NCBI GenBank assembly: GCA_048013815.1
Contig: CM106585.1
Location: 1-64,000 of the forward strand
DNA: 64,000 bases
Source: Setoptus koraiensis
Lineage: Eukaryota > Arthropoda
Reading direction: 5' to 3'
This document shows positions 1 to 10,414 of the stretch, one piece after another. Position 1 is the stretch's first letter. Each line of letters begins with the position of its first letter. A program made the translations under genes and the position numbers. The notes under the pieces are model-generated. The model was given only the letters and a program-made list of their open reading frames with translations. It made no database searches and was not told where the DNA came from.

Positions 1-106
1 AAACAATAACACACACGCTCGCTATTTGTGATTTTTGAATAATGCTGCTCAGTCACAATTGCTGTCTATGCTGTTAGTACTGCTAGTGGTGCTAGTATAA
101 TACCAG

Positions 107-317
107 TTACCGAACAATTAACGGCACACTAATGAACTTGCGAGCATCACAACAGCAGATGAAGTTTCTTTGGCCAGCTCCGTGCATTGCAAGTTCGCAT
201 TTGCACAGCTCAATGCACTTGTTGTTGGTGATGTCGTTGAATCCTGCAGGCATCACCATGGTTACGCAATATGCGCACACCAAGGCAACGCGCTTGACAA
301 CACGATCAAAAACACCT
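107..317 (-). CDS. possible terminal exon of a small Cys-rich protein
   Basis: The minus strand is open to a stop at 107-109. A plausible acceptor (TTATTTTTAG) lies just upstream of 317, and a possible donor (CACAG|GTGAAT) near 363 would make a 48-bp intron. The encoded tail has a dense cysteine pattern (C-x3-C-x-C, then CCC), as in small secreted arthropod proteins. I do not recognise it, and no signal peptide or first exon could be tied to it. The frame may be fortuitous. Confidence 0.22.
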
Positions 318-615
318 AAAAATAACTTTTTCAACTCACACTTGCATATGTCACCCATTCACCTGTGGCTTGAGTGTTTCGCTGTTCGCCTGACATGCGA
401 GTCAACAAAAACGCCAGCAAGTGATGGTGTCAGTGGTATGCATTTAGTCTGTAATGAGATGCTTATAAAGTTATGATTTAATTTGCAAACAAAACAGCAT
501 TTGGTGTAACTGTGTAATTTGTAGCTATAATTGAACACTATATTATAACGGATAATATAATTGGATATTGTAACGCTGCATACGATTGCATAAGATTAGT
601 ATTATTATTATTAAT

Positions 616-1047
616 ATGACGGCATCACATAAACTGGCGATGGGCAACAAGTTGTTCGTTGTCATCGCGTTATTTATTGTTTCACTTAACGTTCAAACAG
701 TCTATCAGACACCTACAAACCCAATAGATAATACAACGGGCGTCATTAACAAGAATATTGTTGATTTTGAACAACAAGTGAATTCACTAGAGAAAGTAGT
801 TAACGAAAATCAACAATACGACAAAGAGATTTGCAAGAGCGCCACAGCAAACAATTATAAAGACGAATCAGGCAAAACAGTTAATTATAATGATTCTCAA
901 CGTCAAGCAAATTGCCAAGAATGCTGCAGGACAAATCAATTTGACGAGGGCAAATTTAAAAAGTCTGGCTTCTTTTCGTTGGATTCTGATTCATGCGAAT
1001 GCTCATCGACGATGCAGCAACTTGTGTATCGTGTTTCTACTACCTGA
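616..1047 (+). CDS. small secreted Cys-rich protein, unknown family
   Basis: The 143-residue frame begins at ATG 616; a second in-frame ATG at 640 gives a more typical signal peptide (MGNKLFVVIALFIVSLNVQT, with cleavage expected shortly after). The mature part is polar, rich in Asn, Gln and Lys. It has six cysteines, five of them clustered near the C-terminus (C-x2-CC, then C-x-C), which suggests a short disulfide-linked domain. I do not recognise the family. The tail reads to a stop at 1047, but a donor-like GTATCG near 1026 means a further exon cannot be excluded. Other frames here (890-1126 plus, 936-1139 minus) look like shadows. Confidence 0.5.
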   Translation: MTASHKLAMGNKLFVVIALFIVSLNVQTVYQTPTNPIDNTTGVINKNIVDFEQQVNSLEKVVNENQQYDKEICKSATANNYKDESGKTVNYNDSQRQANCQECCRTNQFDEGKFKKSGFFSLDSDSCECSSTMQQLVYRVSTT

Positions 1048-4000
1048 TCAACAAGACTTGATTGATTGTTTTTATCGCCTTCTATTTGTGGAACAAGTGA
1101 CCAGCAAATTGGACACACACGCTTAATTAATTTGAGCAACAGTCAAACTAATTAAATAACAATCAAAATAAACTTAACAAGAATCTTATCACTTTGCCTC
1201 ATCATTTGGTAGACATTTACGTTTGCAATTCTGTTGCTGTTTAGCATAGCATCCGCCGGGGAGCAGCAAATCAGTCAGCTCAAATATTATATTAGCCTCT
1301 AATAGTTTTCGATGGTGTTTTTTTAATTTTATAAAGCATCTTATCATGCTTTGTGCACATCAGACATAAATATTTTTGTTGCCAGTTTGATGTTTGATAC
1401 ATTTATCGCATCAATAATGATGCTGCACAATCGCCGATCTGTTGCATTCAAGTTTGCATCGGAATAATCCTAACGTTTGCTTGGTAGATCTGATCTCATT
1501 TCATCTATTTCACTTATCACGAATTCGATTATCTTATTTGACAAATTGTTAACCTACTCTATCTATATCTCTTGTTATGTATCGTGCTAGCTGTGTATTG
1601 GGCACGAGTCACCACCAAAAAGTTATAATGACCGTCCACTTGTTGTTGTGTTTTCATGCATTGCGCAGTGACAACGATTGTCAAACAATCATAACAGCTC
1701 ACCTGTGTCGTTGATAATTTCCAGCCTGACAAGTGATTCGGACAATTGTTGTCCATGCACCAATGTTTTGTTTGATGAAATGAGTTACTGTAACGGAAAT
1801 AAATGAAATAGAACAATTTTCAAGTGTAGTATAGTTTATGGTGTAATGCTGAGTTTATACAATTTGTGTAGCTGATGCAATAGTTGTATTTGTTACGCAA
1901 AAATTGCGTCAGTTGAACATAAACACGATGCGATGTTTTGTGTGTGTGTGTCTTGCTATTGTGTAGAGCGTGTGTATACCACAAACAAGCGAAGTTATCG
2001 TGAAAAGTTAAAGTCCAAGGTGATGATGTGTTGGCATTAAATGTTTGAATCAAACTGACCAGCGGCAAAATGGAAACAAAAACAACTTCCTGTCTTGTGT
2101 TCGGTTTGACGTGACTCGGTGTTAGTTGGCAACATTGATATGACGAATGAGGAGTGAAGTAGACCTAGCTCGGCTAGGTCGAGATTGAATTAATTTCTCT
2201 GTCTTTAGAATGCCAACTATCTGCTTGGTCATCAGCAAACAACTTGTAACTAGCGATGATGAGTAATAGTTGGCTATATGTGATGCGATTTGAATGTGTT
2301 GTCACTATAGTTTCAACTTGTAGGTGTGAATTGCAAAATGTTGTGTTGATAACAAAACAGATAAACATTACTTATGAATTGCACAATTATGGATTGCTGG
2401 CCGAATGAGCCAGTGATTGCAATTGACACTAACTACATCAGTGTGTGATACAATTTTGCAGTTACTGTGATTGCTGTGATGTTGTTGTTGCTGTTGATGC
2501 TAATGTGTGACCAATCGCTACAATTATACGAGTGTGTGTTGCCAACATTGTGCAATTGTTGCATAATAAAACATTGACCGTTATTATTTTACTCACATTT
2601 TAGCTCACAGTTGATAAGCTCAGTGATCATGCGCCACAGACAACTCGGACAAATGCTGTTCATGTTTATGCATAAGTTATAGTTATGGTGAGATGGCCAC
2701 TAGCTACTGCGGCAGCTACAACAGCAACTATCACTGGCTATTAGTGACAACAACATTGAATTAAATTCAAGGAGTTACACACAGTCAACAGGTAATGAAC
2801 AGGTAAGTGTGTGTGTGAGTCAAAGTCAACGCCGTTTGTTACGCAATGTGCAGAGTTTGCTGTTCACTGGCCAGCTAACGAGTAACGGTTACGACGAAGG
2901 GCAAAGCGTAATAAGACAAACCGAAGGCAAGGTGCGCACACTGTACAGTGAGTTAGAGGCAAAAGTATGGTAAAAAGTATAGTTAGCCAGCGCAAGTGAG
3001 AAAGCGCATATAAAAAGAAGATGCGGAAAAAGGCAATCTCTGCAAATCACTGATTCATTTCATGCGTTTGCTTCTTTTAATGCTCTCAAATGTCGATTAA
3101 TGCTAGTTAGCCATTGTATGTTGTATTATGTAGCTAGTTATATATATATCTGTATATATTATTTGCGTGCAAACGCATTAGTGGCAAACATGGAGCGAGA
3201 AAGTGCAATCGACAGGCGCAAGAATGATAATAATTATGTGTGTGAGATCGAGGGATTGCTCATTTAATGAGGAGAATGCCGGGAATAAAAATCAAAGCGT
3301 CGGAGTGTAGGAACGAGGAAAAGAAAAAAAGGAAAAAGTTTGAATTGATCATATCATAAACAGCGGATACAGATAGCGACACCTACAGACGCAACAAAAC
3401 TACTGCCACCCATGGCTAATGTACTTTTCGGTTTTGAGTCGATACCACCCGCACTAGCGCCACTAAAACTCGCCAAACTAAAACTCGCCAAACTTAAACT
3501 AAATCCAATCGACAAGCCGGAGTGCGGCGTATCATCGACGGTAACGAGACAGTAACGAAGAATTGTTGAAAGAAAAAGTTGATCAACGGCTGCAGCAGAT
3601 ATTACATTATCATGTAACAGATACGGACAGAGAGAAAGAGTCGTTTGTTATCTGTTGTTATGTGTTGATTGTGTGAGTGTGTGATTTATTGATCCGACAA
3701 AAGTTAGGGACAAAAGTTATGGCAGCCAGTGCAGTTATTAGCGCAACAACTGGTTAACTTTTTTTTGTCAGTGCAATGTTCAGTTTGTTGCAATGCTCCG
3801 ATGGCTTGAGTGGTCCGAGCAACAATTTAACAATTTGTGTAGCATGCCCATGATACATATGATAGTAACATGATACAAAATGATGGATAATGCTCGCCTG
3901 CGATAATGCCGGGCCCGTGCTCGCCAGATTAGTTATTTATCGCTAGATTGGTTATTTATCACTAGATTGGTGGGTGCAGTTGTGCTTGTTGTTGTTGTTG

Positions 4001-7000
4001 TTGTTGTTGTTCCAGCTCAACAGCAACAACAACAACAAGTGACCATTCAATTTAATTGGTAATCATGACGGCTAAATTCGTGTTTTTGTTGCTGTGTGTA
4101 GATACCAGACACAAATCAATTCATCAGTGGCCAATTGCTCATTAGCTGGCTATTTGTGCCAGCTTGTGCAACACTTTGCGTTTTGAATGATCATGCCGTA
4201 ATGATTATGGCGTAATCATTGAGGCGTAATCATTGAGGCGTAATCATTGAGGCGTAATCATTGCATGGGCGCGCCCCGCGCAAATCAGTATCAGTAGCGG
4301 CAATCATTAATAAATAATAAGAATGCCAACTGGCCCAATGGCTGCAATGTCCTCAAAAACGTTGCCAACTGAGACACACTGACACTTGAGAGCGTCTGTG
4401 AGAGTGTATATCACGGACAATCAGTATGAAACAGGTTGTGATTGAGAGATAATTTAATGGCCGCGTCCATTGCATCAACGGGCCAGATATAAGCATCCGC
4501 ATGAAGATGTGCTTATACGGACATAAACAGATACATGCAGATATATACAGATGTATACAGATATATAAACAGTAATAGTGAATTGCAGATTAGATTAGCC
4601 GCTACTTATAACAGTTGGCTCTGTTATCCATCTGAATCGACCAGCCACATATGAAAAGAATAATTAATGATGGAGATGCGAACAATCGACGCTCGCAATT
4701 GTTGTTGTTTATGAAACTTCCTGTTACCGTTACTCCATTAGTTCTGATAGGCCACTGTCTGGCGAAATTACTCGCTCTGTGCAGATTGTCTTGTTTGTCG
4801 ATACTTTTTAACTGTAATTCACAGTGCTTATGTAACCCATGAAAATATTATATTTTTGTGAAACTAACATTATAACTAATCATTTGGCCGCTGCTGATTA
4901 TGACGCTGGTGCAAGTAACGACAATCAATGAAACACACACAAATGATGATATACAGTGCATGATTAGTTGTCTTAGTAATAAGTCATTGGAATGACGATA
5001 CCCGCTTCTCAACTGCTACCACAGACAACATGATATCACAACTATTTTATCTGATATTGTTATTGTTGCTCTCGCTCTGTCGGTGGCTATAGCGGCCGAT
5101 ATAAATATCCACACGCTTACTCTGGCTTCCTCATGCTCTATTGAAAGCAGTCATCTCTTCAGCTAGCAACAGCAGCAGCGGCAACAACAACATCAACATC
5201 AACTACAACAACAGGTGATTTCTGTTCTTACGTGGAGCGGTAATTTCAAGAAGCTCTCTCGTAAATTGTGTGATATTGGATGATATCAAACCAGATTTGG
5301 TACACTGTGAATATAGAGGCCACTGGTCAGCAGTCGGTGCAAAGATGGACAGCGGATAGTGGAGAGTGGATGGTGGATGGCGGAGAGACGAAAGTGGACA
5401 GTGGATAGACGAAAGTGGACAGTGGATAGTGGTCAGTAGGGGATAGGCAATGGATTAATGTGTTTATATCAGTGTTGCTACTGTTATGCAACTTAAACTC
5501 GACAATGAGTGTGTTTTAGTTGATGAGTGTGGCGTGACCACTTGTTTGTTAGTGAGGCTGTTTCGCATTGTCGCTCGTAAACCTAAAATCCTCTTACTCA
5601 CTTTTATGCCATTATTGCTGCTACTACCACCACAACTGCTACTAGCTATCCCATGCTAGGTATTATATAATCTCAGTATTACTATTAAATCAACGCTTCA
5701 TCAACAGCAACACAAACATATATTGTGCGTGCTGCCTCTCCCTCTCTCTCTCTTTTATACATTTCTCCGTATACCGGTGCAATTGTTGGCTGACCTACGA
5801 CAAATGCGCCCTTGCAGTCGCTAGTTACATAATGAGACTGAATTGCCTTTACATTGAATTGCGTAACATCATCAACTAATCACTAACTAGAGAGTTTAAA
5901 CGTCTTTATCTTGTTCACCATCGTTCAATCGTCATCATATAGCTTTTATATACCAATTTACAGACACAGTTATGTGATACAGGTTGAGGTTAACTGCTGT
6001 TCGGTAGTCTCTCTTGTAGTTGATAGGTGTGATAGATGAAAAGTTAATAATAATATAAATTGAGGAAAACATTCGATGACGCTTAATCCTTTGCGATAGC
6101 CAATGTTAATGTTAGCGTTGATGTGCTATGAACACGCAATCTTATTACGCAAGTATAGTAGAAATAGCGGCCAAGAGGGACCAAAAACAGATAATCACAA
6201 ACACACTACCGATTGACTAACTCTCTTTCTCTCTCATCATTTTAATTCTTGACGTGAACTCCATTGACCATTCTTCTTTGTTCTTTTTTTGCATTCTCTC
6301 TACTTCGCTTGCCAACTGATTCTTTTTTTCCATCATTAAACTTCCATTGCCTTCGAGAGAGAAGCAATCCTCAATACGACACAAACAAGCAACCAGCTAG
6401 AGTTGAAGAGAGAACCATTTGACTGGCTTTTATATATTCCATCTTGATTATTAATTTCCAGTAAAATGACTAACTAAGTAACAGAACATAACACGAATGA
6501 ATATCACTGACCACTGACCGTTGACCACTGACTATTGACCACCGGCGGCTCATCACCAATCATCGCCTACCAACAAAACGTATACATAATAATTTATGTG
6601 CAACAATATAGCATTTTGTCGAGCGTGGGTGTCATGATGATGACCACTCGCGTGAACACACAACATGGTCTCATAGTCATTTACTCGATATTATTTTGCT
6701 TCCACTCATACTAAATCAAAAGGAGGCTATGAATTGATTAATCATCGAATGTCGATGTCTGTAATGTTAATGAGTTAAAATGTTACTACATGCTGTTCAA
6801 GGTAGAGGAATCGTTGATCAATTGCTTTGTATTCCTCTTGAATTTAAAATTATATTAGATAACGACACCGGCACATTATACATCATGCTCATTTTATTAT
6901 TGCATCATCGTACAATCATTGTTTTTGTTGCTGCTGTAAAGTAGGTAGTGAGTGTGATGATTCGATTGAAACACAGCAACAGCAGGAAAAAAGAAGCTGA

Positions 7001-7489
7001 TTATCAGAAAACAATTATCATTGAAGGTTATTGAAACACTGGCACCGTGATAAGTGATTCTCGGCAACGATTTTGATGAATTATTCAAATCATTTATTTG
7101 TAGAAAATAAAATCAGCTAATGAGAACATTGATGATTTCAAAACAGACGCGGAGGCTTCATTGATCAATTAGCAAACAATTATGGGCATTCTTTGTTGAT
7201 AGTACCTTCGATCTGTCTATCATAGGGTGAAGCGCAGTTACTTATTCTGATACTTTTCGGATTATCAGTCTGGGCGAAAAGCGTGAAATCTTGCAGCAGA
7301 AAGTTGCTTTAAATCATTTTGATAGCAATTTATTCACTTAATATTCACTTATTATCCCTTCAAACGATATTTGTCGGGCTTTTTACCTCAATAATTTTCC
7401 ATAACGAGACTTTATTAATATACAGATTGGTGAAATGCGTCGATATCTGAATGCTTTGCTACTAGCATTGGCAATAGTGAATGATCTAA
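1048..7489. other. long non-coding stretch
   Basis: No convincing coding exon is seen on either strand over 6.4 kb; the frames present are short and low-complexity. It holds scattered CAA/GTT triplet runs (for example 3989-4040), a TA run near 3140, a pyrimidine-rich CT run near 5732-5755 and a degenerate GTGGATAG-type tandem near 5340-5440. A short hairpin lies at 2162-2180 (8-bp stem, 3-nt loop). The 16-bp tandem at 4210-4263 is listed separately. It probably contains regulatory sequence for flanking genes, but nothing specific can be assigned. Confidence 0.6.
4210..4263. repeat. 16-bp tandem repeat
   Basis: About four head-to-tail copies of a unit reading GCGTAATCATTGAG with slight variation; a looser partial copy precedes it at 4199-4210. 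Confidence 0.8.
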
Positions 7490-7574
7490 TGATGATTACT
7501 GGGAACCGATGGAAAACATTCGTTGGCAATTCGCGAGTCAAGTTTGACGCGCGCGAAAAAAAAGTAACTTTAAA

Positions 7575-7582
7575 TTTGGCGC
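7575..7582 (+). promoter_or_regulatory. E2F-like site TTTGGCGC
   Basis: This 8-mer matches the E2F/DP consensus TTTSGCGC. It lies about 330 bp upstream of the LRPPRC start codon. The same motif is kept at the corresponding place in the other copy of the promoter (20579-20586, minus strand), although the bases around it have diverged. That supports function but does not prove it. Confidence 0.4.
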
Positions 7583-7683
7583 TTTTTACACTAGTCAAAC
7601 ACGAAGTTGAGTTGAAAAAACATGTGACTCGATCAAAACATGCGACTCGATGAAAACACGCATCAACCACACTTGATGGTCAG

Positions 7684-7782
7684 GTAACTAATCTAATTAA
7701 TTAGCCGTTTGTTTATGTTATTTTTCGCCCAGACATACCGGAAATAATACCATATCAAGTGTACTTGTGTGATCTTGTTTAG
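7684..7782 (+). other. probable 5'UTR intron of the LRPPRC-like gene
   Basis: A donor (GTCAG|GTAACT) and acceptor (TTGTTTAG|GACATC) enclose 99 bp. The stomatin-like 2 promoter copy has the same intron of the same length at 20393-20491 on the minus strand. Confidence 0.55.
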
Positions 7783-7904
7783 GACATCGACATTATTGAA
7801 TTAACTTTGCCCATTTATGTGGAATATCTCGTTGAGTCGAGCAACTTTCTACAAAGGATACAGTGGTAAATAGGAGCCGTGTGTGAAATAGATAACCTTT
7901 CATA

Positions 7905-10397
7905 ATGTTTGTTGCTGTGAATATTGGTGCTAGACAATTGTGTCAGCACAAAAGAATATTGCTATCATCATATCAAGCCTCTAATCTATACAGTCAATAT
8001 AACAGATTTACCATTGCCAATCAAAATGTCAATGGCAACTATTCAAGTGTCAGACATCGTAGCACGTTGCCATACAACACTGGCCCAGCTTTTGTTCCAC
8101 AACAGGTAATCAACAAATTATTATAGATCAACATCTAATCTTGTCTCATGCTATCCACATTGATGAACACAATCTCACCGAATTTCTCTCATCATTACTT
8201 GCTAAATTTTGTTCAAACTCATCAGGATGCCTGGAATGTTAACAAAATGGGCAGAATAGCCAGAGTATTGGAACATAGTCTGACTAATATTAATCATGTA
8301 ACTGTCATGGATCAAAGTACATTAGCGAGTCCGCGAACTCCGGCACGTGCTGCAAACCAAATCGATGAGCTGTCAAAGATCATAAATGATCTAAAGCGAC
8401 AATTGAATTACAATGCCAATACCACCTCCAAAAAGGTCATACAAGCAACAAGGCTTCTAAATGACATCATTGCTACGGGCAACCTAGATGATCTGAGAGC
8501 GAAACTGGGCTCTATTCCCAACTTTGGTGAAGTCCTGCTGGCTTCTTGTAGCTCGCATATGATTTATGAGACACCAGAAAGGCGAGAACACTTGGCTGGT
8601 CGAGTATGGTCATGTATTCAACAAATTTCTCAATTGAGCATTTCCCATTACAATACTTTATTGTTAGTATTTCTTGAAAACAACACCCAATTTGATCCAT
8701 CAAAAATCTTAGAAGACCTCAAGTCAAAGGGACTCACCCCTAACAGAGTGACTCTCCAGAGATTACTGCATAGATACTGCTTGATGGGCGATATGAAACA
8801 AGCCTTGGAAATACTTGAAGATATGAAAGAAAATAATATGGAAATTAATGAGACAGTGTTTGCCTCCCTTTTTATTGGGTACGGAAATATCCAGGATGCA
8901 CAGTCATTATCCGAACTACTTCAGTTGATGAAATCTAGTGGAGTTGAGGCGGGTGATAAATCTTACGCCGCTTATATTTGTGCTCATATCAACTGTGATA
9001 CATCGGATCAAACCATTAAAAATATCCTCGATGAAGCAACTAAAGAATATGATTTATCACCGAATCATTATATTGCAATTTTCACTGCTCTAGTCAAAAA
9101 GAGACCCGACTCGGCCTTAATTGCTGATATTACGCACAGAATTGAAACATCTACCAGAGATTTGTTCGATTATGGAGCCAAATCCAGGATTATCCACACC
9201 CTTATACAGGAGGGTTACTATCAGACGGCATCTTCTATATTTTGGAAAACAAAATTCACTGAGAGGATACTATCGAGTGGTCATTTTGGCAACTCTTACA
9301 TCGAAATTCTTGCCTCTTCGAAACAGGTCCCTGTTGACTTCATCATGCAAGAATGTCGGACCCTCATAGATCGAGACCTCAATATGTCGGCTCTCGAAAG
9401 AATATTTTTTTCGTTAGCAGCAAGTAATGGTAGAGCGGATGTGATAGAGCGAGTACTAGAGGTAATGGATTCGAAAGGCAAGGTTAGGTGTCACTATTAT
9501 TGGCCCTTGCTAGCTCAAGCAACCGACGTTAAAGGACTATTGAGTGTCTTGGAGCGGAAGATTAAACCGGATCAAGATCAGGAAGAACTATTCGATACAT
9601 TTGTAGAAATTGTTTGGCCAAGAATGGATGGTACTTCCTTTGAGGAGAGTTTCCAATCATTGTCTGACTTAAAATTTGATAAGCGTCTGCTATTTTTCTC
9701 TTATCTCGAGCTCGTATCTCGAGGCGATGACGATAGATCATCGAAACTTCAGAATGCAATCGCTACTGCCGAGAAAAAAGTGTTTGAACAAAAACCATTG
9801 AGCAAACAAGAAAATCTTACAGCACAACAACTCATCAGAAAGACGTTACATATTGACACTAAAACGGCCACTGAACTGTACATCACTGTCGCCATCAAAT
9901 TTGGAGTAGTTCAAGGCTCTCTTCAGCTAATGATGGCACTACTCAAAGAGAAAAACAAGGAAGATTTACAGAGAGTTATAGACGCAACTAATCGAATTTC
10001 TGGAGAAAATCAAACGTTGAATGAGTTAGTTATCGCATGTATACGAACTGGACATGTCAAACAAGCGGACAAAATTATCAGATCATCCCCCAACAGAATA
10101 CATACAGAACGCTTGGATAAGTGCGTAGATTATTTTGCCTCACATAAATGGGCCGATTCTTTGAAGAACCTTCTATTGTCTACCAAAGGCCTAAATAATT
10201 TTGACAGGGATAAAGCTTATTATCAGCTCTTTAGCGTTTATGATGACCTAAACCAGGCCAATGAGACCCTCGACCTATGCATTCAAATGCAGGAGGATGG
10301 ATATCAGTTAGGCATCGATTCTGCCACACTTGCGGCTTCCATTTTGGAGAGAAATAATTTGCAGGTACCATTTACCAAAGTTGACATTCAACAATGA
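7905..10397 (+). CDS. LRPPRC: LRPPRC-like mitochondrial PPR protein with a borrowed presequence
   Basis: Two coding exons, 7905-8105 and 8226-10397, with a 120-bp phase-0 intron, give 790 residues. LRPPRC/Bicoid stability factor binds mitochondrial mRNAs and supports their polyadenylation and translation. Exon 1 (67 residues) has no Asp or Glu and several Arg/Lys, as expected of a matrix-targeting peptide. It is a copy of exon 1 of the neighbouring stomatin-like 2 gene. The start of exon 2 (DAWNVNKMGRIARVLE) also copies that gene (EAWVVERMGRFAKVLE). Then the LRPPRC body begins: helical PPR repeats such as TPNRVTLQRLLHRYCLMGDM, and near the end NFDRDKAYYQLF and LQVPF, which resemble the human protein. 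Human LRPPRC, from memory about 1394 residues, continues for some 330 more, so this form is C-terminally short. The longer frame beginning at ATG 8148 reads through the intron and is probably not the native start. Confidence 0.88.
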
Positions 10398-10414
10398 TCT
10401 GATGCTCATTTAGA

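Larger units (their letters stand above)
7490..8275 (+). repeat. inverted segmental copy of the stomatin-like 2 gene front
   Basis: This segment is the reverse complement of about 19926-20690. It contains, in order, a promoter region, a 99-bp 5'UTR intron, the 201-bp presequence exon, intron 1 and about 48 bp of exon 2. From about 7644 to 7904 it matches its partner with only two differences. In the 201-bp coding exon I count about 18 differences, and the intron and exon-2 part are more diverged. Here it forms the 5' end of the LRPPRC-like gene. Confidence 0.93.

Noticed and set aside
8148-8225. In-frame ATG extension upstream of the LRPPRC body
   Set aside because: It lies within the 120-bp intron defined by matching donor and acceptor and by the homologous STOML2 gene structure.
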